Assembly (NCBI RefSeq): GCF_030731045.1
Contig: NZ_JAVALS010000012.1
Span: 1 to 64,000, forward strand
Direction: 5' to 3'
From: Arthrobacter horti
GTDB lineage: Bacteria > Actinomycetota > Actinomycetes > Actinomycetales > Micrococcaceae
Length of the DNA stretch: 64,000 bases
Positions within the stretch are counted from its first letter, which is position 1. The number at the start of each line of letters is the position of its first letter. The translations under genes and the position numbers were made by a program. Under the pieces are notes generated by a model, which made no database searches, was not told where the DNA came from, and saw only the letters and a list, made by a program, of their open reading frames with translations. This document shows positions 8,065-17,196 of this stretch, piece by piece.

Positions 8065-8901
8065 CTAGGCGCCGACGCGGAAGCGGGCGACGGCCACAGC
8101 CTGGACGCCGGCCTCTTCGAGGACGGCACCGACGGACTTCTTGGCGTCCTTGGCGAACGCCTGGTCCAGGAGGACCTCGCCCTTGAAGAAGCCGGTCACG
8201 CGGCCTTCGACGATCTTCGGCAGCGCGGCCTCCGGCTTGCCCTCAGCCTTGGCGGTCTCCTCGGCGATGCGGCGCTCGTTCTCGACCAGATCGGCCGGAA
8301 CGTCCTCACGGGTGAGGTAGTTCGGGGCCATGGCGGCCACGTGCACGGCGACATCGTGTGCGGCGGTGGCAGCGGCCTCGCCCTCGCCGGAGACGGCGAA
8401 GAGGACGCCGACCTGAGCCGGGAGGTCCTTGGAGGTCTTGTGCAGGTAGGCGTCGACGGTGGCACCCTCAACGCGGGCCACGCGGCGGACGGCGACCTTC
8501 TCGCCGAGCACGGCGCCTTCCTCGATGACGATCTCGGACAGCGGCTTGCCATCGACCTCGGTGGCGAGCAGGGTCTCGAGGTCACCGGTGTTGGCGGCGA
8601 CGGCGGTGGCGAGCACCTTGTCGGCGATGGAGATGAACTTGTCGCTCTTGGCGACGAAGTCGGTCTCGCAGTTGACCTCGACCATGAAGCCGACGTTGCC
8701 CTCGACCTTGGCGGCGACGAGGCCCTCGGCGGTGGAGCGGCCCTCACGCTTGGTGGCGCCCTTGAGGCCCTTGATGCGGATGATCTCGATGGCCTTCTCG
8801 GCGTCGCCGTTGGCCTCGTCGAGAGCCTTCTTGACGTCCATCATGCCGGCGCCGGTGCGCTCGCGCAGGGCCTTGATGTCAGCAGCGGTGTAGTTCGCCA
8901 T
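8065..8901 (-). CDS. tsf: Elongation factor Ts
   Basis: Guanine nucleotide exchange factor for EF-Tu. The 278-residue protein has the N-terminal UBA-like domain (MANYTAADIKALRERTGAGMMD), the signature VEVNCETDFVAKSDKF (about residues 75-90) and the two dimerisation subdomains. GAGGGG precedes the ATG. It is co-oriented with rpsB, 129 nt downstream of it, with a strong hairpin between that may attenuate transcription. Confidence 0.97.
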   Translation of the reverse strand: MANYTAADIKALRERTGAGMMDVKKALDEANGDAEKAIEIIRIKGLKGATKREGRSTAEGLVAAKVEGNVGFMVEVNCETDFVAKSDKFISIADKVLATAVAANTGDLETLLATEVDGKPLSEIVIEEGAVLGEKVAVRRVARVEGATVDAYLHKTSKDLPAQVGVLFAVSGEGEAAATAAHDVAVHVAAMAPNYLTREDVPADLVENERRIAEETAKAEGKPEAALPKIVEGRVTGFFKGEVLLDQAFAKDAKKSVGAVLEEAGVQAVAVARFRVGA

Positions 8902-8951
8902 GTGAACCCCTCTGTGTGTTCGTTGCTTCTAAAGAATTGGGTGTGACATGC

Positions 8952-8988
8952 GTGACAGGATGGCCGCGCCTGGCGGCCATCCTGTCAC
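8952..8988 (-). terminator. Perfect 16-bp hairpin between rpsB and tsf
   Basis: Arms 8952-8967 and 8973-8988 are perfect reverse complements with a 5-nt loop. There is no U-tract, so partial termination, RNA processing or 3'-end protection of the rpsB message are all possible. Confidence 0.7.
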
Positions 8989-9030
8989 CGGACCGTACCC
9001 GGCCAAGGCCGGAGACGGTTGCAGTCAGAC

Positions 9031-9855
9031 TTACTCGGCGGCCGGAGCCTCGGCTGCCTCAGCAGCGGGAGCCTCGACAGCAGCAGCCTGCTCGCCTTCC
9101 AGGAGCTCGCGCTCCCAGGCGGCCAGGGGCTCTTCAGCGGTCTCGGCCGTGCCGTTGGCGCGGTTGTTGCGGGCGATGAGGCCCTCGGCAACGGCGTCGG
9201 CGACCACGCGGGTCAGCAGGTTGACGGAGCGGATGGCGTCGTCGTTGCCCGGGATCGGGAAGTCGACCTCATCCGGATCGCAGTTGGTGTCGAGGATGGC
9301 GACGACCGGGATACCCAGCTTCTTGGCCTCGTCGACCGCCAGGTGCTCCTTCTTGGTGTCGACGACCCAGAGCAGGGACGGGGTCTTGGTGAGGTTGCGG
9401 ATACCACCGAGGTTGGCCTCGAGCTTGGTGAGCTCGCGCTTGAGGAGCAGGAGCTCCTTCTTGGTGTAACCGGAGGAGGCGACGTCGTCGAAGTTGAGCT
9501 CCTCGAGCTCCTTCATGCGCTGGATGCGCTTGGCGACGGTCTGGAAGTTGGTCAGCATGCCGCCCAGCCAGCGCTGGTTCACGTAGGGCTGGCCCACGCG
9601 GGTGGCCTGCTCGGCGATGGCTTCCTGAGCCTGCTTCTTGGTGCCGACGAAGAGCACGGTGCCGCCGTGGGCGACAGTGGCCTTGACGAACTCGTAGGCG
9701 CGGTCGATGTAGGACAGCGCCTGCTGCAGGTCGATGATGTAGATGCCGTTGCGCTCGGTGAGGATGAAGCGCTTCATCTTCGGGTTCCAACGGCGGGTCT
9801 GGTGACCGAAGTGGACACCGCTGTCGAGCAGCTGGCGCATGGTTACGACGGGCAT
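9031..9855 (-). CDS. rpsB: 30S ribosomal protein S2
   Basis: Small-subunit protein with the canonical beginning [27 protein letters not shown] and the motifs [25 protein letters not shown] and [21 protein letters not shown]. Its 274 residues are slightly longer than enterobacterial S2 because of a C-terminal acidic/alanine-rich tail ([14 protein letters not shown]), common in actinobacteria. AAGGAG lies 9 nt before the ATG. First gene of the rpsB-tsf unit. Confidence 0.97.
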   Translation of the reverse strand: MPVVTMRQLLDSGVHFGHQTRRWNPKMKRFILTERNGIYIIDLQQALSYIDRAYEFVKATVAHGGTVLFVGTKKQAQEAIAEQATRVGQPYVNQRWLGGMLTNFQTVAKRIQRMKELEELNFDDVASSGYTKKELLLLKRELTKLEANLGGIRNLTKTPSLLWVVDTKKEHLAVDEAKKLGIPVVAILDTNCDPDEVDFPIPGNDDAIRSVNLLTRVVADAVAEGLIARNNRANGTAETAEEPLAAWERELLEGEQAAAVEAPAAEAAEAPAAE

Positions 9856-10267
9856 GCCATCGCTCCTTCCGGCAGGTCACGGAGATTTCGTGAGAGGGCC
9901 ATCAATAGGCCGCTCTTGCCCTGCCATAGTACGTTTGACGGTTTATCAGTCCGGGCCGAACGGCCTGGGCTCCTGGTGCCCCAGCAGCCACTCCCCACAC
10001 CTCGGCGATGAACCGGGGCGCGGACCGCGAGTGGTCACAGCCCGCACGGAAGGAGCCGGGAGGATCCAGACTTGCGGGGATGGGCACGCGAAGTCAGTCA
10101 GCATGCCACCACCGGAGCGGCGGGCACGCAAGACTGCAGTCCCCAGTGTACTACAGCCCCTCTCATCCGGCCGACCCTCCGCCGCTCCACAGGCACCTGC
10201 AGCACCGCTCTCCACATGGCCGTTTTCAGCGCCCCCGCCAGCACCGGGATGCCCCCATCCTGAGGCC
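9856..10267. other. 412-bp intergenic region between divergent rpsB and the M23 peptidase gene
   Basis: No convincing gene on either strand. It must hold the rpsB promoter (leftward) and the peptidase promoter (rightward). A TACTAT hexamer on the minus strand near 9926-9931 could be an rpsB -10 box, but no good -35 pairs with it. Confidence 0.5.
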
Positions 10268-10846
10268 ATGACCTCCCTCACACGGACTGCGCACCGACGC
10301 CTCAGCCTCACGATTCTGGCCGGACTCCTTCCGGTCCTGACGGCCTCCGCATTGCCGGCGGCGCCGGCGGCATCACCCCAGAGGCCGCCGGCCACGGCCG
10401 CAGTGTCGGCGGATTCCTGGTCATGGCCGCTGCCCCACCGCCCACGCCCTCTGCGTTCCGGCGTCGTCAGGCCCTTCGATCCCCCGGACAAGCCCTGGCT
10501 CGCAGGCCACCGCGGGGTGGACCTCGACGCCGGCACCCAGGGTTCCGAGGTGCTCGCGCCAGCCGACGGGGTGGTGAGCTTCCGCGGAGTGGTGGTCGAC
10601 CGCCCGGTCATCACGATCGACCACGGCGGCGGGATCAAGAGCAGTTTCGAACCGGTGGAGAGCGATCTCGCCGTCGGGGCCCGCGTCCGCCGGGGGCAGC
10701 CCATAGGCACGTTGCTGGACGGTCACTGCGCCCCTCGCAGTTGCGTTCACTGGGGCGTGCGCCGCGACGGCGAGTACACCGATCCACTGCGGTTTCTGAC
10801 CGACCTCCGCCCGTCGATCCCGCTGCCCCTCAACAGGCCGGCATGA
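10268..10846 (+). CDS. Secreted M23-family peptidase (LytM domain)
   Basis: Predicted zinc metallopeptidase acting on peptidoglycan cross-bridges. The 192-residue protein starts with a signal peptide (basic MTSLTRTAHRRLS, then a hydrophobic core and an Ala-rich cleavage zone near residue 35-40). The LytM domain follows: GHRGVDLDAGTQGSEVLAPA supplies the His and Asp ligands, VITIDHGGG is the usual middle motif, and VHWGVRRDGEYTDPL gives the last His in place of the common HxH. That single-His ending (HWG rather than HxH) is common in small actinobacterial members. The gene converges with the acyl-CoA dehydrogenase gene with only 11 nt between the stops. Confidence 0.85.
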   Translation: MTSLTRTAHRRLSLTILAGLLPVLTASALPAAPAASPQRPPATAAVSADSWSWPLPHRPRPLRSGVVRPFDPPDKPWLAGHRGVDLDAGTQGSEVLAPADGVVSFRGVVVDRPVITIDHGGGIKSSFEPVESDLAVGARVRRGQPIGTLLDGHCAPRSCVHWGVRRDGEYTDPLRFLTDLRPSIPLPLNRPA

Positions 10847-10857
10847 GACGCCACGCC

Positions 10858-12048
10858 TCAGACGATCGCGGAGATCCCCGTGATGGCGCGGCCCGTGACG
10901 AGCGTGTTGATCTCGTAGGTCCCCTCGTAGGAGTAGATGGCCTCCGCGTCGGCGAACACCTTGGCCATCTCATAGTCGGTGACGATGCCGTTTCCGCCCA
11001 GGAGCGCACGGCCGATCGCGACAGACTCCCGCATGCGGGCCGTGGTGAAGGCCTTGGCCAGAGCAGACTGCTCATCCTTGGCCACGCCGGCATCCTCCAG
11101 CTGGGACAGGCGCACCATCATGCCCATGGAGCTGACGGTATTGCCCAGGATTTTCACCAGCTGTTCCTGCACCAGCTGGAAGGACGCCAGCGGACGGCCG
11201 AATTGGTGACGCTCGACGGCGTAGCGGCGCGCGACGTCGAAGGCGGCCAGTTGCTGCCCGACGGCCTGCCAGGCGACCGCCAGGCGGGTGACCTTGAGAA
11301 CCTTGTTGGTGTCCCGGAAACTGTTGCCGCCGGCGAGCTTGTGGGTGTCCGGGACCACCACATTCTCCAGGACGATGTCCGCATTCTGAACGGAGCGCAG
11401 GGAGATCTTGTTCTCGATCTTGGTGGCCTTGTAGCCCTCCGTGGCGGTGTCCACCAGGAACGCCTTGACCTGGTTGTCCGCTACGTCGCGGGCATAGATG
11501 ATCACGTAGTCGGAGAAGGTGGCGTTGCCGATCCAGCGCTTGGCCCCGTTGAGGATCCAGCGGTCGCCGTCCTTCCGGGCCGTGGTGCGGGTGCCTCCCG
11601 CCACATCGGAGCCGCCGAGAGGTTCCGTCAGACCGAAGGCGCCGATCTTCTTCAGCGAATAGATGTCCGGCAGCCATTCCTGCTTCTGTTCCTCAGAGGC
11701 CAGGGCCTCGATGGAACCGGTGAAGAGGCCGTCATGCACACCCATGAAGGTGGCGATGGAAGTATCCGCCCGGGTGAATTCCGCATGGACGATACCGGCG
11801 AAGAGATTGGAGTAGCCCTGACGCCTGACCGGGCTCACCACGTCCAGTTCGGCCAGCTTCGGAATGATTTCAAGGGGGAATTCGGCGCGGTTCCAGTAAT
11901 CCACGGCGATCGGGCGGACCTCGCGGTCCAGCCACTGGCGGATCTCGGCGAGGCGGTCGCGCTCCTTGTCAGTGAGGAGCTGCTCGAAAGCAAAGAAATC
12001 CCCGTCGGCATACGGCAGTGAATTGATGTCCGGCACGGTCTGGCCCAT
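10858..12048 (-). CDS. Acyl-CoA dehydrogenase, glutaryl-CoA dehydrogenase-like
   Basis: FAD enzyme of 396 residues that oxidises an acyl-CoA to the enoyl-CoA. Family motifs: GAFGLTEPLGGSDV (FAD/substrate binding), GDRWILNGAKRWIGNATFSD, HQFGRPLASFQLVQ, and near the end AIYSYEGTYEINTLVTGRAITG, whose YEGT glutamate is the catalytic base in glutaryl-CoA and short-chain dehydrogenases. The start MGQTVPDINSLP is set by GGAGGA 5 nt before the ATG at 12046-12048. The 16-bp palindrome 19 nt upstream suggests repression by a TetR-type regulator. The substrate is inferred only from subfamily resemblance; no decarboxylation-specific residue was checked. Confidence 0.88.
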   Translation of the reverse strand: MGQTVPDINSLPYADGDFFAFEQLLTDKERDRLAEIRQWLDREVRPIAVDYWNRAEFPLEIIPKLAELDVVSPVRRQGYSNLFAGIVHAEFTRADTSIATFMGVHDGLFTGSIEALASEEQKQEWLPDIYSLKKIGAFGLTEPLGGSDVAGGTRTTARKDGDRWILNGAKRWIGNATFSDYVIIYARDVADNQVKAFLVDTATEGYKATKIENKISLRSVQNADIVLENVVVPDTHKLAGGNSFRDTNKVLKVTRLAVAWQAVGQQLAAFDVARRYAVERHQFGRPLASFQLVQEQLVKILGNTVSSMGMMVRLSQLEDAGVAKDEQSALAKAFTTARMRESVAIGRALLGGNGIVTDYEMAKVFADAEAIYSYEGTYEINTLVTGRAITGISAIV

Positions 12049-12066
12049 GATTCCTCCAGTGTTCAT

Positions 12067-12082
12067 GTTACTCATGAGTAAC
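12067..12082. promoter_or_regulatory. Perfect 16-bp palindromic operator upstream of the acyl-CoA dehydrogenase
   Basis: GTTACTCATGAGTAAC is a perfect palindrome just upstream of the dehydrogenase start. Its form is typical of TetR-family operators on fatty- and acyl-CoA genes. No TetR gene is adjacent, so the regulator would act from elsewhere. Confidence 0.6.
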
Positions 12083-12241
12083 TTACCGCAGGAGGTCACG
12101 TCAGGTAAAGACTTTCCGACATCCCGGACACGAAAACCGGTCGTTCGGACGACACAAACGAACGGTCTTCAAAACGTACTTGGTGCGGTGCTGGTCGCGT
12201 GCCAAGATGGCGCTACGAATCTCGGAGGGAAGGAATTCGCA

Positions 12242-13981
12242 ATGGTGCGGAAAGCAGCGTCCAGTGGTGCAGAAGACCAGCAGGAAAGCACGCCGGCCGC
12301 GACGGCGTCGCGGGTGAGAAAGGCCGCCGTCAAGACGGTCCCGGCCGAGGCCAAAGAGGCCGCGACGCCGGCCAAGACCACCAGTGCCGCGACCAAGACC
12401 GGGACCACCCGTGCGAGCGCCGCCAAATCGTCCCTCGCCAAGCGCATTCCCGCGCCGCGTCGCGCCAGGACGAGCAAGCCGGCGCCGCGGAACCGGACAG
12501 CCGCCACGCCGACGGGCGCCCCCGGGGCACGCCGGCTGAAGAACATGTCGGAGATCCGGCATTATTTCCGCACGGATGACTCCCCCGTCTTCTTCGTGGG
12601 CGCCTCGGCATTCAATCTCCTGGGCCTGGACCGCTGGGTCCGCGGTTTCTCCTACATCACGTACTACGACAGCTGGGAGGGCACCCACCCGCGGGTCTTC
12701 ACCCCGGCCGACAAGCCGTACATCGAATTCCAGAGCGGCGAGGAGATCAACAACTGGCTCCTGACCAACCATGAGGTCCGGGCCCACATCGAGCAGCGCA
12801 CCCCGGCCGGGGTCCACCCGAAGATCGTCATGGTCTTCTTCGATGAGCAGACCGAACATATCTGCCAGGAACTCGGCTACGAGCTGATCCTGCCGCCGGC
12901 CGCGCTGCGCGAACGCCTCGACTCCAAGATGGAGACCACCCGCATCGCCGCCTCGGCCGGCGTGGAGAGCGTGCCCAATGTGATGACCACGGTGGACAGC
13001 TGGGCCGACGTCGTCAAGGCCACCAAGGCGGCCAAGCTCGGCACCGACCTGGTCATCCAGACCGCCTACGGCGACTCGGGCAAGACCACCTATTTCGTCA
13101 CCTCCGAAGAGGAGTTCAACGCGGTGGCGGAACACCTCCGGGGCGAAGAGGTGAAGATCATGAAGCGGATCAACAACCGGCCGATCGCCGTGGAGGCCGT
13201 GATCACGCACCACGGCACCATCGTGGGACCGTGCATGACCGAGATCACCGGGCACAAGGCCCTCACCCCGTACCGTGGCGGCTGGGCCGGCAATGAGATG
13301 TACCCGGACGTGCTCGTGGAGAAGGCACGCCACGCCACCACCGGGCTGGTCCGGAAGCTTGGCGATCGCCTGGCCGAGGAGGGCTACCGCGGCTTCTTCG
13401 AGGTGGATGTCCTGCTGGACACCGACACGGACGAGGTCTACCTGGGCGAACTGAACCCGCGCATCAGCGGCGCCTCCGCCATCACGAACGTGACCGCCGG
13501 CGCCTACGCTGACGTGCCGCTGTTCGTCTTCCACCTCCTGGAGTACTCGGGGGTGGAGTTCGACCTGGACGTGGACGAGATCAACGCCCGCTGGGAGGAA
13601 CTCGCCTCGGAGGACGAGTGGAGCCACATGATCATCAAGCACACGGACAAGTCGGTGGAGCACATCGACGCCGCACCCACCACAGGTCTGTATGTGCTGG
13701 ACGGTCAGGGCCGCTTCGTCTTCGCCCACCGTGAGCTGGACTGGCACCTGGTCAACAATGAGTCGGAGGCGTTCTATCTGCGCATCTACGGGCCTGGAGA
13801 CTACCGCTGGAAGGGTGCCGACCTCGGCATCCTGGTCACCAAGGGCCGTCTGCAGGGAGCCCACGGCGGCCTGACCATCCATGCCCGGCACCTGATCGAG
13901 TCCATCCGCAGCATGTACCGTGCCACCCCGTTGCCGGAGTCCGAGCCGGTCAAGTGGGCGGCGCCGGCCAAGGGGAACTGA
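12242..13981 (+). CDS. ATP-grasp domain protein with Lys/Ala/Thr-rich N-terminal tail
   Basis: A 579-residue protein. The first ~100 residues are low-complexity and basic (repeated AAVK, TAATK, RIPAPRRARTSKPAPRNR), reminiscent of histone-H1-like tails. The rest is a globular ATP-grasp enzyme similar to the biotin-carboxylase/carbamoyl-phosphate-synthase branch: a preATP-grasp part (VFFVGASAFNLLGLDRW), then an ATP-binding core with ERLDSKMETTRIAASAG, VIQTAYGDSGKTTYFV, VEAVITHHGTIVGP and the metal-binding end FFEVDVLLDTD...YLGELNPRISGAS. No biotin-carboxyl-carrier domain is attached. The start is chosen from GGAGGGAAGG upstream of the ATG at 12242; a shorter product could start at MSEIRHYF. The NylB-like hydrolase follows after 24 nt, so the two are likely co-transcribed. 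Substrate unknown. Confidence 0.8.
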   Translation: MVRKAASSGAEDQQESTPAATASRVRKAAVKTVPAEAKEAATPAKTTSAATKTGTTRASAAKSSLAKRIPAPRRARTSKPAPRNRTAATPTGAPGARRLKNMSEIRHYFRTDDSPVFFVGASAFNLLGLDRWVRGFSYITYYDSWEGTHPRVFTPADKPYIEFQSGEEINNWLLTNHEVRAHIEQRTPAGVHPKIVMVFFDEQTEHICQELGYELILPPAALRERLDSKMETTRIAASAGVESVPNVMTTVDSWADVVKATKAAKLGTDLVIQTAYGDSGKTTYFVTSEEEFNAVAEHLRGEEVKIMKRINNRPIAVEAVITHHGTIVGPCMTEITGHKALTPYRGGWAGNEMYPDVLVEKARHATTGLVRKLGDRLAEEGYRGFFEVDVLLDTDTDEVYLGELNPRISGASAITNVTAGAYADVPLFVFHLLEYSGVEFDLDVDEINARWEELASEDEWSHMIIKHTDKSVEHIDAAPTTGLYVLDGQGRFVFAHRELDWHLVNNESEAFYLRIYGPGDYRWKGADLGILVTKGRLQGAHGGLTIHARHLIESIRSMYRATPLPESEPVKWAAPAKGN

Positions 13982-14005
13982 TAGTCACGTGCCATACTTG
14001 GTGAA

Positions 14006-15214
14006 ATGTTTGCAGACGAGGCCTACGACATGAGCAGCGGTCCGACGGGCACTCCGTCCGCCCCTCCCCTGGATCAGTGGCAGGAGGCTCCGCACCTGAA
14101 CTGGTCGATGCAGAACATCGCCACGTTCCTGCCTGTGCGCTCGATCCCGCGCGGGCTGCGTGTCACGGAACTGCCTCCCGCCCCCGTGGATCTCTCCGGA
14201 GTCCAGGTGGCGCACCCTTGGGAGGACCGTTCCGCCCCGTTCGCCCAGGTCATGCAGGACACCTTCACGGACGGCTGGGTGGTGACCAAGGACGGCAGCT
14301 TGGTGGGTGAAGGCTACTTCAACACCATGACGCCGGCCTCGGTCCACCTCCTGATGTCCGTGAGCAAGTCCCTCACCACCTCCACCGCCGGTGTCCTCGA
14401 GGGCACCGGCGAGCTGGACCCCGACGCACTGGTCACCGGGTACGTGCCTGCCCTGGCAGGTTCCGGCTACGAGGGCGCCACCGTCCGGCACCTCATGGAC
14501 ATGCGCACGGGCATCCACTTCTCGGAGAAATACCTGGACCCGGACGCGGAAGTACGCGTCCTGGAGGAGGCCATCGGGTGGGCGCCGCGCCGGCACCTGA
14601 ATTCCCCCGGGACACTCCTGGACTTCCTGGCCAGCCTGCGCAAGGACCGCGAGCACGGCGGTGCCTTCGATTACAAGTCATGCGAGACGGACACTCTCGC
14701 CTTCGTTCTCGAAGGAGCCACGGGCCGTCACGCCGCAGACCTCATGTCTGAGCGGCTGTGGCAGCCCATGGGTGCCGAGCTGGGCGCACACGTGGGCGTG
14801 GACAGCGCCGGCGAGGGGATGTTCGACGGCGGCGTCTCGGCCGGCCTGCGGGATCTGGCACGCTTCGGCAACCTCTTCCTGCGGGACGGTTTCGCGTTGG
14901 ACGGCACCCAGGTGCTGCCCGCGTGGTGGGTCGCCGACACCTTCGGCGGCGGTCCGGACAGCCGCGAGGCCTTCGCCAACGCGCCTGAACCGACGCTCAT
15001 GCCGGGTGGCATGTACCGCAACGGGTTCTGGTTCCCCCGCGAAGGTTCCAACCCGATGCTGGCCCTGGGCATCCACGGCCAGATGGTGTACGTCAACCGC
15101 TCCGCCGGCGTCGTGGCCGCCAAGCTCTCCAGCTGGCCCACGCCCCAGGACGGCGAGAAGCTCCTCTGGACGGTGAACGCCTTCGACGCGGTCTCCTGGG
15201 CGCTCACCCGCTGA
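14006..15214 (+). CDS. Serine hydrolase of the NylB (6-aminohexanoate-dimer hydrolase)/class C beta-lactamase family
   Basis: A 402-residue cytosolic hydrolase with no signal peptide. The catalytic set is visible: Ser118-Val-Ser-Lys121 in HLLMSVSKSL, Tyr223 in GGAFDYKSCETD, and Tyr176 in SEKYLDPDAEV. The order and spacing match NylB of nylon-degrading Arthrobacter (Ser112, Lys115, Tyr215, Tyr170), and the N-terminal LDQWQEAPHLNW and C-terminal KLSSWPTPQD also resemble it. This establishes family membership, not nylon-oligomer activity. The gene follows the ATP-grasp gene by 24 nt and is closed by the hairpin at 15231. An internal ATG at 14030 is an alternative start. Confidence 0.88.
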   Translation: MFADEAYDMSSGPTGTPSAPPLDQWQEAPHLNWSMQNIATFLPVRSIPRGLRVTELPPAPVDLSGVQVAHPWEDRSAPFAQVMQDTFTDGWVVTKDGSLVGEGYFNTMTPASVHLLMSVSKSLTTSTAGVLEGTGELDPDALVTGYVPALAGSGYEGATVRHLMDMRTGIHFSEKYLDPDAEVRVLEEAIGWAPRRHLNSPGTLLDFLASLRKDREHGGAFDYKSCETDTLAFVLEGATGRHAADLMSERLWQPMGAELGAHVGVDSAGEGMFDGGVSAGLRDLARFGNLFLRDGFALDGTQVLPAWWVADTFGGGPDSREAFANAPEPTLMPGGMYRNGFWFPREGSNPMLALGIHGQMVYVNRSAGVVAAKLSSWPTPQDGEKLLWTVNAFDAVSWALTR

Positions 15215-15230
15215 CCCATCGGCCACTCAC

Positions 15231-15262
15231 GCATGCCGCCTCCCCGCAGGGAGGCGGCATGC
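15231..15262 (+). terminator. Terminator hairpin after the NylB-like gene
   Basis: Perfect 14-bp stem (15231-15244 with 15249-15262) around a CGCA tetraloop, 17 nt after the stop codon. A U-rich tail is absent. Confidence 0.75.
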
Positions 15263-15334
15263 GGCGTTAACGCTTGACAGCCTCCCCGAGCTCCTCCGTC
15301 CCCACCGGCTCGCTCGGCGGTTAAGCTGGGGAGC

Positions 15335-15979
15335 ATGACGGACACCATCGCCGTGCTGGCCGCCCAAGGACGATCGGGCCGGGCCTGCGTGCAGGCGTTG
15401 CTCCAGGCCGGGTACCGGGTCAGGGCGGGGGTGCGCTCCAAGGGGACGTTCGCCCCACACCCCTTGCTGGATGAGATCCCCTGCGACGTCCTGGACCAGG
15501 GGGATGTCGCCCGGCTTCTGGACGGGGCTTCGGCGGTGGTCAGCATGATCGGGCACAACCGCCGTTCCTCCCCCACCGTCCAGTCCACCGCGATCCGCCA
15601 CTGCCTCGGCATCATCGCCGAGCGGCAGCCGGACACGCGTCTGGTGTCTCTGACAGGCACGGGCGTACGGCTCCCCGGGGACAGGATCCCCTTGCTGGAC
15701 CGGGCCGCCAACGCGGCCATCGCGCTGGTTGATCCGAAGCGCATCGCCGATGGCAAGGAACACGTCCGGCTTCTGCAGGAGGGTCCCGCCGGATTCACCA
15801 TCCTGAGGGTTCTGAAGCTCGTCAACGGCCCCCACCACGGCGGCGTCCGCCTGACTCCCCATGGCCCGGCGGAGCTGTTCACGCCGCGCGCCAGGGTCGC
15901 GGCCGCCGTCGTGCAGGTGCTGCGTGAGGGGAGCTTTGCGCGGCAGCTGCCCGTGATCAGCGGCGGGAGTCACCCGTGA
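15335..15979 (+). CDS. NAD(P)-binding Rossmann-fold protein (atypical SDR / NmrA-like)
   Basis: A 214-residue protein starting with a Rossmann dinucleotide motif (IAVLAAQGRSGRACVQALL, glycines 12 and 15) and ending with a typical atypical-SDR C-terminal strand. It contains VSMIGHNRR and LVSLTGTGVRLPGD in the positions of the substrate loop. No YxxxK catalytic pair is evident, as in NmrA-like sensors or reductases. It begins leaderless: TAAGCT (15322-15327) sits 7 nt before the ATG and no Shine-Dalgarno is present. Its stop overlaps the next gene's GTG by 4 nt. Substrate unknown. Confidence 0.75.
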   Translation: MTDTIAVLAAQGRSGRACVQALLQAGYRVRAGVRSKGTFAPHPLLDEIPCDVLDQGDVARLLDGASAVVSMIGHNRRSSPTVQSTAIRHCLGIIAERQPDTRLVSLTGTGVRLPGDRIPLLDRAANAAIALVDPKRIADGKEHVRLLQEGPAGFTILRVLKLVNGPHHGGVRLTPHGPAELFTPRARVAAAVVQVLREGSFARQLPVISGGSHP

Positions 15980-17082
15980 CCACCACCGGACAGGAGGAAC
16001 TTTCGGCACTCCTGAGCGAGGCACTGCACCCGTCCGACGGCGGTGCACCGCTGTTCTCCGCGGCGGCCGCCCTGGTGTCGGACGATGGGGAGCTTCTGGC
16101 CCGCGAGGCCGTAGGACGCACCATCGATTACCTGGACGACGGCGGAACAGCCCATCAGGGCCCGTCTGCTTCGCTCGGCACACTCTTCGACCTCGCCTCG
16201 GTGACCAAGGCCTTCGTCACCGCCACCGCCCTGGCGGTTCTGAGCGACAAAGGCCTGCTGGGGTCGGGACTGTCCTCTCTGGCGCGGCCCGTAGCCCTTC
16301 TCCTTCCCGAGTTCCACCGCACGCCATTCGCGCAGGTCACCGTGCTGGAGCTGCTCACCCACCGGTCCGGGCTGCCGTCCGAATGGGAGGACAACCGGCC
16401 GGGGCCCGACGCCTGGGAGCGGTTCCGGTCCTTGCCGTTGCAGGTGCCGCCCGGCCGCGGGCACGCGTACTCCTGCGTGGGATTCACCTGGCTCGGCCTG
16501 TGGCTCGAGGAGCTGAGCGGGCTCCCTCTGGACGTCCTGATGGAGCAGCGCCTGCTCGGGCCGCTGGGCCTGAAACTCACCGGCTACCGGCCCTCGATCC
16601 CTCTGGAGACCATCGCAGCCACGGAGGTGCAGCCGGGCCGCGGGCTGGTTCACGGCGAAGTCCACGACGAGTCGGCCTGGGCGCTGGGCGGGGTGAGCGG
16701 CAACGCGGGGCTCTTCAGCACGGCATCGGAGCTGCTGACGTTCGTGGAGATGCTGCGGCGGAACGGCACGCACTGCGGCGTGCGGATCCTGCCGCCCGAA
16801 GCTGTGCGGCTCATGACCACCCCGGCGCCAGGTCCGCGGTCCGCCGGCTACGACCAGGCCGTGGGCCTGCGGGTGGGAGAGCCATGGCTGAGAGCACTCG
16901 CCCCGGAATCCCGGCGCATCCCAGCAGGTCACGGCGGCTACACCGGCACGGCATTCGGCTTCGTCCCGTCCGGGTCCCGTTCCGCGGTGCTCCTGAGCAA
17001 CAGGGTCCACCCGCGCCGCGGGAACGACGAACGCTTCGCCGCGTTCCGCCTGAGGCTCATGGAACTCGCCGGCGCTCTCTGA
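15976..17082 (+). CDS. Serine hydrolase, class C beta-lactamase family
   Basis: A 368-residue protein with Ser75-Val-Thr-Lys78 (DLASVTKAFVTA), Tyr165 in GHAYSCVGF at the YxN position (Cys instead of Asn), and HGGYTGTAFGF as the KTG-like third motif. It has no signal peptide and is therefore probably a cytosolic esterase or amidase rather than a drug-resistance beta-lactamase. The start codon is GTG, in a GTGA overlap with the preceding gene, so the two form a coupled pair. A short pause of 114 nt separates it from the GT39 gene. Confidence 0.85.
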   Translation: MTTTGQEELSALLSEALHPSDGGAPLFSAAAALVSDDGELLAREAVGRTIDYLDDGGTAHQGPSASLGTLFDLASVTKAFVTATALAVLSDKGLLGSGLSSLARPVALLLPEFHRTPFAQVTVLELLTHRSGLPSEWEDNRPGPDAWERFRSLPLQVPPGRGHAYSCVGFTWLGLWLEELSGLPLDVLMEQRLLGPLGLKLTGYRPSIPLETIAATEVQPGRGLVHGEVHDESAWALGGVSGNAGLFSTASELLTFVEMLRRNGTHCGVRILPPEAVRLMTTPAPGPRSAGYDQAVGLRVGEPWLRALAPESRRIPAGHGGYTGTAFGFVPSGSRSAVLLSNRVHPRRGNDERFAAFRLRLMELAGAL

Positions 17083-17196
17083 CCGCGGCCGGCCCCGGCG
17101 CGGGGTGGCGAGCGCTCCGGGAGCGGCGCCTGCGCACATAGCCGGTTCACAGGCCGGCCTCAGTCCAGGCAACGGGCGGTCCCGTGTCCTGGATAC

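Noticed and set aside
14006..15214. Calling the gene nylB
   Set aside because: Catalytic residues match, but many uncharacterised relatives share them and no nylon-oligomer genes are nearby.
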